From assembly GCA_009746045.1 (NCBI GenBank), contig RPFO01000473.1, forward strand, positions 83,335 through 147,334: a DNA stretch of 64,000 nucleotides, given 5' to 3'. This document shows, in pieces, positions 35,001 through 45,510 of this stretch (position 1 is its first letter; the number at the start of each line of letters is the position of its first letter). The DNA is from Mesostigma viride. Lineage: Eukaryota > Streptophyta > Mesostigmatophyceae > Mesostigmatales > Mesostigmataceae. The notes under the pieces are model-generated. The model did no database searches. It had not been told where the DNA came from and saw only the letters and a program-made list of their open reading frames with translations. Position numbers and translations under genes: made by a program.

Positions 35001-38000
35001 TTGGACGTGGAAGCTGAAACAAAGACGGCTCCAAACGAGATAGGATCAGCTAGTGCTCTTCGCATGAATGCTTGTGTGCGGGGATGGGAGCTTGCGGATG
35101 ATGGGCGGCAATATAGGGCATGAGGGTTCAACCGAATGGATGGGCGGATGCACCACAGGACCCACAGCGTAGCTGGTAAAAAGAGCACCTTTCGCTCGGC
35201 ATGTTACATGGAACCCAAACAAGCACATTTATGTCCGCTTTTTCCCTTATTTTTTCTCAAGGAGAACAAGAAGGCACGCTTGCTGGTGCCGTTGCGGCAA
35301 GCATGGTAGTTTGAGCTTGCGGATGCACCTGCTGCTCCGCCTGTTTCAACGACAGCTTGCTCTGCGCCACCCGCTGAGTGAGCCCTGCGGCACACAACGA
35401 GAGGGAACAGCTCGCAGCTCCACAATCAATTCACGGGCCTGTCAGGGGGGGGGGGCACCCTAATGGGAGGGCAGCGACGCATAAGTCATCTGGCTCGCGT
35501 TTATGATATAATAGATCGTTCATAATATAGCGGTGCCAGCTGATTCACCCGCTCCACTGCTGGAACCATGCCGCCAGCCAGGAACCACCAGACTCCAGCA
35601 ATGGTCAAAAAGCTGGACACGAAGACGACGTGTGAGAATTCAAAAAGAATTCAAAAGAATGAAAAAGAATAAAAAAGAGTCAAACGAAGAGAACCCGCGG
35701 ATGGCTGCCGCAAATCCCTCTAAAAAGGCGTTACTGTTGAAGGGGACCGGTCCAGCACCTACACTTCCATAACATATACTAAATCTCGCAATTCCAGTCT
35801 TGGTGCATCCACTCAAATCACAAGTATACCAGTATTTGCACACTCATGCATCTTCAGAGTGCTACCGTACCCACGGATGTCCCATCACCCATCCTACAGG
35901 AGTACCGCGCCCCGTGGCGTATTTGCTGCTGCCGCCACGCTCCTATGTGCACATGTACGCAAGCCCGCACTCCCCTGCGCACTCTGTGGCCTATTAGATT
36001 ATTCTATCCGCGGTGGAACCTCCCCTTCCCCCCTCCAGCACTTTATGCCCTGCCCGTTCCCCACCAAGGCTGACCGCCTGTAAGACCACACAGATAAAAC
36101 AGACCGCCGTATTCTGCCGCCCGTCACCCACCTCTGCACCCAACCTTTCTCACCTAGGTACCCGCCACTGCACGTCGTCTGGCCCGCTCAACCCGCCGCT
36201 GTGCACTAGTGCCCCCCCTCAAGCAGTTACCGCTACGAACAAACGGCCCTGTTACTCACAATCCTTGCACTCTGCCGCCCACCCCCTTAGCCTACGGCTG
36301 CGCACGGATGGCCGCCTTACTACTCATCCTTGCACTCTGCCGCCCACCCCCTCAACGTGCCCCGGAGCAAATGATGATGCCCCCCCGTCCCCCCTCAAAC
36401 TACCGCCGCGCACTTATGCCCCCCATGAACAGCCACTGCTGCGCGCGACTGATGGCCCCCATGAACACTCACCGCTGCGTGCGTGGTGCTCCTTGCACCA
36501 ATCGTTCATGTTCGCCAGCACGTCCTCCCCGTAGTGGATGACGAGGTCGGGACCCTGAGGGGTGGAAACAGCCGTGCGCACACACAAGACGCGGAGAGAC
36601 AAGCACAAGCATGCACCGTCAGTTATGTTTGATGACCAGGTCGGGGCTTGGGGTGTGTGTGCGATCGTGCGTGCACACACAAAGACATGGCCAGCCAAAC
36701 ACGGATCATTAGCTCTAGCTGTATTAAATAACCGTGTCATCGCCCTGGGTGTGGGTGGATGCATGCGTGCACACACACAGAGGCAGCAAGTCAAACACAC
36801 CAAACTTTATGGTAGTATATTAACTTCCTACTACATTATTAAATTCCTATACTAACTTGATACTACTACATTAAGCAACCAGGTGACAGACCTGGGGCGG
36901 GTTCCATGCATCCGGGCACACACGCACACACGTAAGCAGCCTGCAGACACACATCGCACAGGGGGGCCAGCGGTTTGTAATCAACATACACCAGATGAAG
37001 GAGAGCGCCTTCCGTGGGCAGCACAAGAACACTTCGCGGGAATGCAGACAAGAATAATAATAATGATAATAATAATGATAATGATAACAACTACAGTAAT
37101 AATAATAATAATAACGATAACGATAACGATAACGATAACGATAACGATAACGATAACGATAACGATAACGATAACGATAACGATAACGATAACGATAACG
37201 ATAACGATAACGATAACGATAACGATAACGATAACGATAACGATAACGATAACGATAACGATAACGATAACGATAATAACAATAATAACAGCAGTGAGGC
37301 AAGCAAGACGGCACGCACTTGTTCAGACCCAAATCATCACCAAGCGAACCATGACATCTGAGAACGATGACCTCTAGACCACTGGCCCGCATGCTGCGAG
37401 CGCATAATGCATGGCATAAAAGCGCAGCCACACCGGCCTCCCCCCAATAGGCCCACGGCACATGCTATAGAGTACATGGGTACCTGCTCTTTGGATACAC
37501 TCACACACACATAGGCAACCAAGGCGACGACACGGGGCCCCATCTCCCACTACCGGCGACCCAAGCGCAACCATTTGCACCCTCTCCACTAGACAAGCAC
37601 AGCACAACCACCCCTCACCTCCCACCATCAGCAACCAAGCGCAGCACAACCACCCCTCACCTCCCACTTCAGGCAACCAAGCGCAGCACAACCACCCCTC
37701 ACCTCCCACTTCAGGCAACCAAGCGCAGCACAACCACCCCTCACCTCCCACTTCAGGCAACCAAGCGCAGCGGAACAACCCCTCACCTCCCACCATCAGC
37801 AACCAAGCGCAGCACAACCACCCCTCACCTCCCACTTCAGGCAACCAAGCGCAGCACAACCACCCCTCACCTCCCACTTCAGGCAACCAAGCGCAGCACC
37901 ACCACCCCTCACCTCCCACCATCAGCAACCAAGCGCAGCACAACCACCCCTCACCTCCCACTTCAGGCAACCAAGCGCCGCACAACGGCCGCTCACCTCC

Positions 38001-40654
38001 CACTTCAGGCAACCAAGCGCAGCACAACCACCCCTCACCTCCCACTATCAGCAACCAAGCGCAGCACAACCACCCCTCACCTCCCACCATCAGCAACCAA
38101 GCGCAGCACAACCACCCCTCACCTCCCACCATCAGCAACCAAGCGCAGCACAACCACCCCTCACCTCCCACTTCAGGCAACCAAGCACAGCACAACCACC
38201 CCTCACCTCCCACCATCAGCAACCAAGCGCAGCACAACCACCCCTCACCTCCCACTTCAGGCAACCAAGCGCAGCACAACCACCCCTCACCTCCCACTTC
38301 AGGCAACCAAGCACAGCACAACCACCCCTCACCTCCCACCATCAGCAACCAAGCGCAGCACAACCACCCCTCACCTCCCACTTCAGGCAACCAAGCGCAG
38401 CACCACCACCCCTCACCTCCCACTTCAGGCAACCAAGCGCAGCGCAACCACCCCTCACCTCCCACCATCAGCAACCAAGCGCAGCACAACCACCCCTCAC
38501 CTCCCACCATCAGCAACCAAGCGCAGCGGAACAACCCCTCACCTCCCACTTCAGGCAACCAAGCGCAGCGCAACCACCCCTCACCTCCCACCATCAGCAA
38601 CCAAGCGCAGCACAACCACCCCTCACCTCCCACTTGAGGCAACCAAGCGCAGCACAACCACCCCTCACCTCCCACTTCAGGCAACCAAGCGCAGCACAAC
38701 CACGCCTCACCTCCCAGTTCAGGCAACCAAGCGCCGCACAACGGCCGCTCACCTCCCACTTCAGGCAACCGAGCCCAGCTGAACAACCCCTTACCTCCCA
38801 CCTATAAGCAACCAAGCAGACCACACCACCCACCCACCTCACGCTCCTTGCGCAGCCGCCCGTCGGTGATGATGCACGCAATCTCCAGGATGTGGTCCTT
38901 CTCACAGTCCAAGCCTGGGGGGCATGGGGGGGTCGGGGATAGGGGGGGGAAATGTGATAGGCAGCTTTGCACAGGCATTGGTGATGCAGGGAAGGAATGG
39001 ATGATAGCCCAAAGCCAAGCGCTGCTTCACAAGGCACCCTCGCAAGGGCGTTGGCTTGCGATAATGTTGGGGCCAGGGAGTTTTACGTTTCACGGTTGGC
39101 TTACGTTGATAGCCGGAGGAACCACCAGGTCGCGATTCCACATTCGGCATTTGAATGACATCCATCAACATCCCACTGGACCTAGCCCCTCACCCCGAAC
39201 GCCCCCACCCAGCTATCACCTGCATCACGTGAAACACTCCCTCATTTACATACTGTGTATGGTAGTAATTAAGCATCACCGAGAATCCCAATGACCCATC
39301 CCAACCGCACGTGTCACCCAGGCAGATGTCCCAATGAGTACCGGACCCATACTGCCCATGTGCGTGCGTCACGGATGTGAGGGATGTGAGGGATGTGAGA
39401 GATGTGAGGGATGCGACGGCTGTGAGGGATGAGAGGGATGTGAGGGATGTGAGGGATGTGAGGGATGTGAGGGATGTGAGGGATGTGAGGGATGTGAGGG
39501 ATGTGAGGGATGTGAGGGATGTGAGGGATGTGAGGGATGTGAGGGATGTGAGGGATGTGACGGCTGTGAGGGATGTGAGGGATGTGAGGGATGTGAGGGA
39601 TGTGAGGGATGTGAGGGATGTGAGGGATGCGAGGGATGTGAGGGATGTGAGGGATGTGAGGGATGTGAGGGATGTGAGGGATGTGAGGGATGTGAGGGAT
39701 GTGAGGGATGTGAGGGATGTGAGGGATGTGAGAGATGTGACGGCTGTGAGGGCTGTGAGGGATGTGAGGAATGTGAGGGATGTGAGGGATGTGAGGGATG
39801 TGAGGGATGTGACGGACACGGATGTGATGGTACAGCTGAGCTTGCTGTATGGGGTGGAGCACACAACATCACCGGCACCGTAGCCCAAGATGGAAATCAC
39901 AAAACGCAAGCCAAAAGGCCATGAAAGCTGGACTCGCTAGGCATATTCCACCTGAATTCCCAGTTATTCTGTTTGCCAGCAGCGCCCACCTCTGCGAGCA
40001 ATTGTGCGAGCATTTATTCGAGCAATTATGCACGCCATTTTGTACCCTTGAGCATTGAAACGTCCAATTATCTCGTAAAGACCCGGGAAATCGATAACGG
40101 CATTAATACATGCTAGCTTCCAAAGATCACAACCGACACAGCTGCGCTCATCCTCCGCTCGCATGGCTATACATTGCTGGAAATCACAATTGCAGATGAT
40201 GGCTAAATGAAGTTAACCAAAACCAGTGTGTATGCATTCAAAGCGTTCCCGTTAACGGCTCCGGTGACAGGTGATCAAACGTTAGACGAAGAAGAAAAAA
40301 ACGTAAGCTAACTAGAAACGAATTATCTGTTTAATGCGTCGTGCAACAACGATAGCCGCGCTAACGAGGCCCCTTCCGTTGCCGAACGATAATAAATCGA
40401 ATTCAGAGCTCACCTGTCATCTCCAGGTCAATCCAAACAAGCGGCCTCTCCAAAATATCCTCCCCGTCTTTCGAATCAGAAACCCCTGCATCGTCCTCGA
40501 CCATGTCGACCGCCCCACCGCCGGTTGCACCAGTTTTCCGGAGCGCTTTCGCCCGTTTCTTGCTCGACTTGGGAAGATGCTGAGCGCCGGACATGTCTTC
40601 TTCGGCGTCCTGAAGAGCATCAAACAGATTGGACAGGTCTAGAGCCTTTGACAT
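31929..40654 (-). CDS. ORN: Oligoribonuclease, DEDDh 3'-5' exonuclease (seven exons, 251 aa)
   Basis: Exons: 40414-40654, 38838-38914, 36473-36554, 35329-35384, 34132-34218, 33475-33565 and 31929-32050. All introns are GT-AG and phases agree (756 nt). The enzyme degrades 2-5 nt RNA oligomers to mononucleotides; eukaryotic REXO2 orthologues act in mitochondria and nucleus or cytosol. Motifs: WIDLEMTG (Asp76, Glu78), [28 protein letters not shown] (Asp176), [11 protein letters not shown] (Asp197) and [19 protein letters not shown] (His223, Asp228). The spacing of Asp76 and Asp176 is the same as in E. coli Orn. An N-terminal extension of about 70 residues, with a KKRAK cluster, precedes the core and could aid targeting. 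Introns of 0.6-2.3 kb are packed with tandem repeats. The start is the first ATG upstream of the core. Confidence 0.92.
32214..32274 (+). mobile_element. Short dispersed element (27 bp) with perfect 17-bp TSD
   Basis: The core at 32231-32257 (GGAGACAACCAGCGCAGG plus a few bases) lies between two copies of ATCGTTATTGTTATCAT (32214-32230 and 32258-32274). It sits in ORN intron 6, at the left edge of an 82-bp tandem repeat. Confidence 0.65.
32258..32503. repeat. Three tandem 82-bp units in ORN intron 6
   Basis: Units start at about 32258, 32340 and 32422 and are almost identical. Each runs from ATCGTTATTGTTATCATGAT through CAGGGCAGCAAGGTTACTAT to CCATCCGCTGGT. Confidence 0.85.
33368..33523 (-). 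repeat. 78-bp tandem duplication covering the end of ORN exon 6
   Basis: Units 33368-33445 and 33446-33523 each contain an exon part (GTGAGCTCCATATCTGAGCT, then ...CCGTCC), a GTACGT donor and about 30 bp of intron. The unit is 26 codons and open. The outer copy has [12 protein letters not shown] where exon 6 has [12 protein letters not shown]. Confidence 0.85.
33475..33565 (-). CDS. ORN: ORN exon 6
   Basis: Encodes [19 protein letters not shown] and [11 protein letters not shown]. The donor is GTACGT. The last part of the exon plus the donor is repeated 78 bp further on (33368-33445). Confidence 0.9.
34132..34218 (-). CDS. ORN: ORN exon 5
   Basis: Encodes [13 protein letters not shown] and [16 protein letters not shown], with the third acidic ligand. 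Acceptor ATGTGCAG, donor GTAAGT. Confidence 0.9.
34330..34735. repeat. 57-bp minisatellite in ORN intron 4
   Basis: About seven units, each with TCTTTAAATCTCATCAGATA, GGGTTCCGATGGAAT and CTTACTTAGTCCC. On the sense (minus) strand they form an open [19 protein letters not shown] repeat, which is not likely to be translated. Confidence 0.9.
34798..34985. repeat. 16-bp minisatellite in ORN intron 4
   Basis: About 12 units alternating GACCAACACGCATAGT and GACCAACACAAATGGT. Confidence 0.9.
35329..35384 (-). CDS. ORN: ORN exon 4
   Basis: Encodes [18 protein letters not shown]. Acceptor GTGCCGCAG. The donor GTGCAT is weak, but both phases fit. Confidence 0.82.
36473..36554 (-). CDS. ORN: ORN exon 3
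   Basis: Encodes [18 protein letters not shown] and WCKEHHARS. Acceptor CCCCTCAG, donor GTGAGT. Confidence 0.88.
37040..37278. repeat. (GATAAC)n hexanucleotide array in ORN intron 2
   Basis: About 27 CGATAA units at 37112-37275, preceded by interrupted AATAAT/GATAAT units. The open frames in it are artefacts. Confidence 0.95.
37590..38815. repeat. 42-bp minisatellite, about 29 units, in ORN intron 2
   Basis: The unit on the minus strand is GGTTGCCTGAAGTGGGAGG, then TGAGGGGTGGTTGTGCTGCG with small variants (a TGATGG form replaces CCTGAAG). The unit is 14 codons and almost stop-free, giving a false 475-codon frame. Each unit has the donor-like string GGAGGTGAGG in the sense direction of ORN. 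Confidence 0.92.
38838..38914 (-). CDS. ORN: ORN exon 2
   Basis: Encodes [18 protein letters not shown] and RLRKERE. The acceptor is CCCCAG. The donor GAG then GTGGGT was preferred to GTGAGG four bases earlier because it keeps the conserved Glu-Gly-Pro join and the phase. Confidence 0.85.
39376..39822. repeat. 9-bp minisatellite (TGTGAGGGA)n in ORN intron 1
   Basis: About 48 units with variants such as CGGCTGTGA. Being 9 bp without stops, it is open in several frames on both strands. These frames are not genes. Confidence 0.95.
40414..40654 (-). CDS. ORN: ORN exon 1
   Basis: Codes for residues 1-80 and the first base of codon 81: the extension plus ExoI motif [11 protein letters not shown]. 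The donor is ACAG then GTGAGC. Confidence 0.9.
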
Positions 40655-41200
40655 CTAAGCCTAGAGCATTTGTCAAGCGAATTTCCGCCACCTGCAACTT
40701 CCTGTCACTGTGTATGACCCGGTGGGCGCTGGCCATAACTAGGAATTAGCCACAATTTCCTGTTATCGACTCTGGCAATACCAAATTTCCCTTGATTCTG
40801 TCTGCTGCCCCGAATGTTCTTGCTGGATATCGTACAGCTAATCCACGTGTCAGGCACCAGGCTGCCCGTATGTCAGTAGCAACCAGCGCATCAAGTGAGC
40901 GAGCTGACAGTGCTGTTTCGAGAATCTCGACAGGCATCGATGGCTTCAATTACTTACATCATTGTATTGCCAATAATTGTGATCATCCGCAAATTCCACA
41001 TTGTGGAGTGAGAAACTTGAGGAGGCGCGGGTAATCTTATAACGGATCTTAAAGAACGCTAAAAACGTAGTCGCTCCTGAGTTGCTAGCAAATGTTTTCC
41101 CTTATCGTCCCTGATATCTATCTCGACCAAATTGCCATAATCGAAACTTACTTACTCCGGGATTCCCCCTTGTCGGCTCATACCACCATGCTTGTCGGTA

Positions 41201-41488
41201 CTAAGCTTCATCTTGTCTGAGGCGCGACTTCAGTAAAGTTGCCGTTGCCTTCACATCACGCGTCGGCGATGTTCGACACAGTACCATTGCGACTGTAACA
41301 TCGGGTGAATTCGTCGATTGGAACTGCCAATACTTGAAGTAGAGAATATTCACGTGCTCATGTTCGACATGTCCGCCGATATGATGGGCAGGTGGAGCCA
41401 AACAGATTTCTGGATTTTGCCATGGACGCAGGGCGTCTTCTTTAGTTCGTATGATTGCGGCCAGTCTTGACCATGGTGTAGCAGCCAT
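41201..41488 (-). CDS. Small hypothetical protein, 95 aa
   Basis: It reads from ATG at 41486-41488 to the stop at 41201. The composition looks like a real protein: MAATPWSRLAAIIRTKEDAL, RPWQNPEICLAPPAHHIGGH, VEHEHVNILYFKYWQF and a basic C-terminus LLKSRLRQDEA. I do not recognise it; small size and a basic end are common among organellar or ribosome-associated proteins, but that is only a guess. It lies 0.5 kb upstream of ORN on the same strand. Its start codon overlaps that proposed for the G-patch gene on the other strand. Confidence 0.42.
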   Translation of the reverse strand: MAATPWSRLAAIIRTKEDALRPWQNPEICLAPPAHHIGGHVEHEHVNILYFKYWQFQSTNSPDVTVAMVLCRTSPTRDVKATATLLKSRLRQDEA

Positions 41489-43966
41489 GACTGAACCTCC
41501 GGATATGTTTGCCGAGGGGCCGATGGCAGGTGGATATTGCAGAAACTGGGTGGAAGAAGTCTGCATCCAAGCGTGGCTAAGCAATTATGATCCGGTCGCG
41601 CTGGAAAAATGCGGCAGGGACGGAGAGGATGGTACGGAGATGGATGAACAGGACACCCGCCTGCATTGCCATCGACCTCTCCATGCCTCCGAAGCCGGGC
41701 ACCTGCCAGCGGAAGCGCGGCACGCAGAGCACCACATGGCGACCCGCCAGCAAGCGACCGAAACGGCAGCATGCATGCCGCAGTGGGCTCCCCACAATGC
41801 AAACAAGGCGAGGCAGGCACAGGGTGCCCAGGGTTGCCAGCATCACACGGGGCACCACCACGGCGGGAATCCTAGTTACCCGCGGGAGCCCGGAGGCAAC
41901 TCCCCGACCCAGCCTTTAGCTCATGGCCCATTTAGCCCGTCACGCTACACAGCTGGCGGGACTCTAGCCAAGTCGTGTGGCACCGAGCCCAGCCGTTGGC
42001 ACCGCATCCCGGGTGCAACCGCTGTACCGTGTCCCGGGGAGGCCACCCTGTTCCCAGGGGCCCTGGAACTGTGGGACTGGGGCGTTGTCCAGCGGCGCAG
42101 CCAGCGGTCGGGTGCGCTGCGCATGTGCCTCCACGGGAACCCGACGCGTGGTGTGACAGGCGGCAGCTCGATGGCGACAGGAGTAGAGGCAAGGGAAGAG
42201 GCAAGGGAAGAGGCAAGGGAAGAGGCAAGGGAAGGGGCAAGAGAAGAGGCAAGGGAAGTGGAAAGGGAGGAGACAAGGGATGCCATGCCAGGGTTTATTG
42301 CTAGAGCTGGGGCTGCCAGTGCTGATGCTGATGCCGACACAGATGTTGATGCCGGTGCGGGCACAAGTGCTGGTGACGGTGCTACTGCCACTGCCAGTGC
42401 GCGTACCAGTGCGGATGCTGGCGCGGGGGCTGCTGAGCCACCAGCAGGGATTCGCCCACCGGCAGGGGGAAGCTCCCACACAGGCCCATCGTGGGCGCCC
42501 TCGGGAGGGGTGAAGACCTCCCCCATCGTGGCGACTAGCGGCCGTCACGTGCTCGTGTCCTCCGGCAAGGTCTACAAGCTGTGCGCCCCCCACGCCGACT
42601 ACCTCAGGGCGGTGGAACGAGCGGGCGTGTGGTGGGATGACGAGGACCCGACGCGCGATTGGGGGTTCCCCCTGCTGACGCCCGCCTTGCTGCCACCAGC
42701 CGCAACGGGGATGGTTTCCTCTCCCTTACTTGCACACCTCCACATGGGCTCCCATCCCAGCTTGAATCGAGGCAAGGGGGCCGGCGCGGCCCGTACGATG
42801 GGAAAGCGGCCAGTGAGGGGGGCAGGTCCGGTGAGTCGGCTCTTGGGGGATGAGGGTGTGCCCCATCCTGCGGAGCGGGACGCAAGGGAATCGATAGGGG
42901 TGGCACGCAATGCCACGCTTGCCGCGGGCAGTAACATACGCCTTCAGGGGGGGGCCAGGGGGGGGCCTCTGCGGCCGCTCTGGAACAAGGGCACTTACCT
43001 CTAGCGTGCCGTCTAGAGCAAGGACAGTCGCCTCTAGCGCGTCCTCTAGAATTAGCAGCACCGCACTCAAACACCAGCAGCGGCAGCAACCGGTCGGCGG
43101 CGCGGCGCTCGGAGCTGGGCCAGCGTGTGGAAGCATTAAAGCGGCGCATGCAAGCGTTCCGCTCGTTGGGGGAGGGTACGCAGCGGGTGGCAGCACCGGG
43201 GTGTGTGCCCTGCCTGCCCGATGATGCAAGGGGGTGGACACTGGGGGTTGGGCCGCTGCCAAGTGTGCAGGGGTTGGAGGGTGATGCCGCCACCAACGAG
43301 GGTGGCATGGGGTCATCCATTGGTGATGTGGGGGTTCGTGAGGGCACAGGCCGGGAAGTTGGTGGCACGTCGGCAGAAGCCATGGCTTGCGATGGCGGGC
43401 CAGCTTCACTTGGTACGAATGGCGACAACGATGAAGTTTTCGAGTCAATGCCGTTGGATGCTGATGGTGACAGTGACCTTGTAGCACTGGTGGATGCGTC
43501 CCATGCCCCCGAGGTGCCCGTCTACAGAGATCGTGCGGCGGAGCGCAGGGCGTTGTACCCCTCTGACGCCAGCACTAGGGTGGGGCCTTCCAGTGAGAAT
43601 GCCATGGAGGCCTGGGATGCGTCCTCTCGGCATGCCGCAGGGGAGCTGCCAGCTGGCGCCCAGGTGTCCGCGTATGCCAGCAGGCTGGGGGGTGACCGGC
43701 GGGCAGCTTTATTGCTACGCGAGGCTAGCAGGAAAAGTGGCGCTCTGGTCGAAGACCGGTGTCGTGTCCCAGGTGTGCCAGGCAGGGATGTGTGTGCATC
43801 CACAGGCCAGTGCCTCTCGTCAGACAACGTGGGGTTCAAGATGTTGGCTGCCATGGGGTGGACACCTGGCACGGGGATCGGTGCACGACGACAGGGCCGC
43901 ACGGATCCCCTCATGGCCCATGTGTCTCTTTCGGCTGAGAAGGTTGGATTAGGGTGGCCATCATAG
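41487..43966 (+). CDS. G-patch domain protein, RBM5/SUA-like (two exons)
   Basis: Exon 1 is 41487-42930 and exon 2 starts at 43017, 43038 or 43050; all three acceptors keep the frame. The protein is 786-797 aa. The C-terminus has YRDRAAERRALYP, then a G-patch with NVGFKMLAAMGWTPGTGIGA, ending KVGLGWPS. G-patches bind RNA or activate DEAH helicases; the pair of motifs is known from RBM5/RBM10/SUA-type splicing regulators, so a nuclear RNA-processing role is inferred. RRM and zinc-finger domains of RBM5 were not seen. Exon 1 has an unusual N-terminus (GGYCRNWVEEVCIQAWLSNY), a 12-bp repeat encoding REEA units near 42185-42270, an Asp/Ala-rich stretch, and VLVSSGKVYKLCAPHADYL. The exact start is uncertain. 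Confidence 0.6.
43005..43055 (+). other. Three in-frame tandem splice acceptors
   Basis: A 33-bp imperfect repeat (CCTCTAGCG..., GTCTAGAG) places TCTAG acceptors before 43017, 43038 and 43050. Distances of 21 and 12 bp keep phase, so variants would differ by 7 or 4 residues. Confidence 0.45.
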
Positions 43967-44334
43967 TCATCTTTATTTATTGTAGTTTAGAATGAAACTG
44001 AGATCGATATCAATAGATCAGCAGCTGTGCATAGCCTCCATCTCACCGGTGCCGGTAGTGCTCAATTGTGTTCACCGATATAAGTCCGGCTTGTGTAATG
44101 AATCCGTGAGACAACCAGTGCAAGCAGGTGGACATGCCTGGCCGGGAGCTGCTAGGAAAGCCCAATCTTAAATGTCGAAATGCATTGCTGACTCAGATCA
44201 TTAAAACCTGCCTGCTTTCGGGACTGCATGCTCGCAGGATTGTTTAATCTCTATCTTGATATCACATCGTTCCAAACCATTTTTCTGCCCTAACTGAGGT
44301 AAGTAGCCTGAGATAGGCTACAAAAAATTAGTTA

Positions 44335-44420
44335 GCACGTGACTGCGTCACGTGGGTGCCAAGACAGCTCTAGTAAAGGACCCTTCAACCCCAATACACA
44401 ATGATAAGGAGGGAGGGCGG
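44335..44420 (+). repeat. Dispersed repeat, third copy
   Basis: GTGACTGCGTCACGTGGGTG, AAAGGACCCTTCAACCCC and GGAGGGAGGGCGGCCTAG match the copies at 12590 and 19145. A family-F C-terminus begins about 180 bp further right. Confidence 0.5.
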
Positions 44421-44595
44421 CCTAGCTTTTCTCTCAGCCACAACTAAGTTGGCAGGCGCACAGGGCACTCTCTCCGCTGTGCAGGCCGGGTACCGGGGCG
44501 CAACCGACACTGTGGGTGCAATACAACCATGCAGTACCATAAGCATATCAAAGAGACTATAAGATAGCTTATAAGGTGATTAGGCCTCTCCGTGA

Positions 44596-45510
44596 TTTGG
44601 AAAAAGATGATGGACAAGGCCAAGGGGGCCCAGGTCATAGAGGACAACGAGCCCCCCCCCATGGGGAAGCGCCCGCTTGTGCAACCATACGGGAAGCACG
44701 CCAGACAGGTCCCCTAGTGTAGAATTGATCTTGATAGATGTTTGTAGATAGCTGTTGTAGATAGATTAGACCGGTAGGACTGTTTGCACCCATCCATCCA
44801 TCCATCCATCCATCCATCCATCCACCCCCCACCCACCCACCCACCCACCCACCCACCCACCCACCCACCCACCCACCCACCCACCCACCCACCCACCCAC
44901 CCACCCACCCACCCACCCACCCACCCACCCACCCACCCACCCACCCACCCACCCACCCACCCACCCACCCACCCACCCACCCACCCACCCACCCACCCAC
45001 CCACCCACCCACCCACCCACCCACCCACCCACCCACCCACCCACCCACCCACCCACCCACCCACCCACCCACCCACCCACCCACCCACCCACCCACCCAC
45101 CCACCCACCCACCCACCCACCCACCCACCCACCCACCCACCCACCCACCCACCCACCCACCCACCCACCCACCCACCCACCCACCCACCCACCCACCCAC
45201 CCACCCACCCACCCACCCACCCACCCACCCACCCACCCACCCACCCACCCACCCACCCACCCACCCACCCACCCACCCACCCACCCACCCACCCACCCAC
45301 CCACCCACCCACCCACCCACCCACCCACCCACCCACCCACCCACCCACCCATCCATCCATCCATCCATCCATCCATCCATCCATCCATCCATCCATCCAT
45401 CCATCCATCCATCCATCCATCCATCCATCCATCCATCCTACCATCGGGGTTAATGCTCCGTGAAGCTCTCCAACGGGAGCACGAGTCTAATTAATTAATC
45501 AATTAATTAT
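44596..45510 (+). mobile_element. Family-F retrotransposon C-terminus, 3' UTR and tail
   Basis: Coding traces [41 protein letters not shown], stop at about 44716. The UTR is AGATTAGACCGGTAGGACTG, TTTGCACC, the giant CATC/ACCC array (44790-45438), GGGGTTAATGCTCCGTGA, a hairpin and (TTAA)n. Compare the short version at 8379-8520. Confidence 0.6.
44790..45438 (+). repeat. (CATC)n-(ACCC)n-(CATC)n microsatellite
   Basis: About 30 bp of CATC, 530 bp of near-pure ACCC and 90 bp of CATC. The long open frames on both strands are artefacts. Confidence 0.97.

Noticed and set aside
37374-38801. 475-codon open frame (minus) of [14 protein letters not shown] repeats
   Set aside because: It lies in ORN intron 2 and follows a 42-bp minisatellite; no independent start context or domain.
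39190-39909. 239-codon SLTSLT frame and its alternatives
   Set aside because: 9-bp minisatellite in ORN intron 1.
41932-43487. Several long minus-strand frames opposite the G-patch gene
   Set aside because: Shadows of GC-rich coding DNA; the G-patch and YRDRAAERR motifs are on the plus strand.
44635-45494. Frames of 220-270 codons encoding GGWVGGWV or THPPTHPP repeats
   Set aside because: Products of the ACCC/CATC microsatellite in a retrotransposon UTR.
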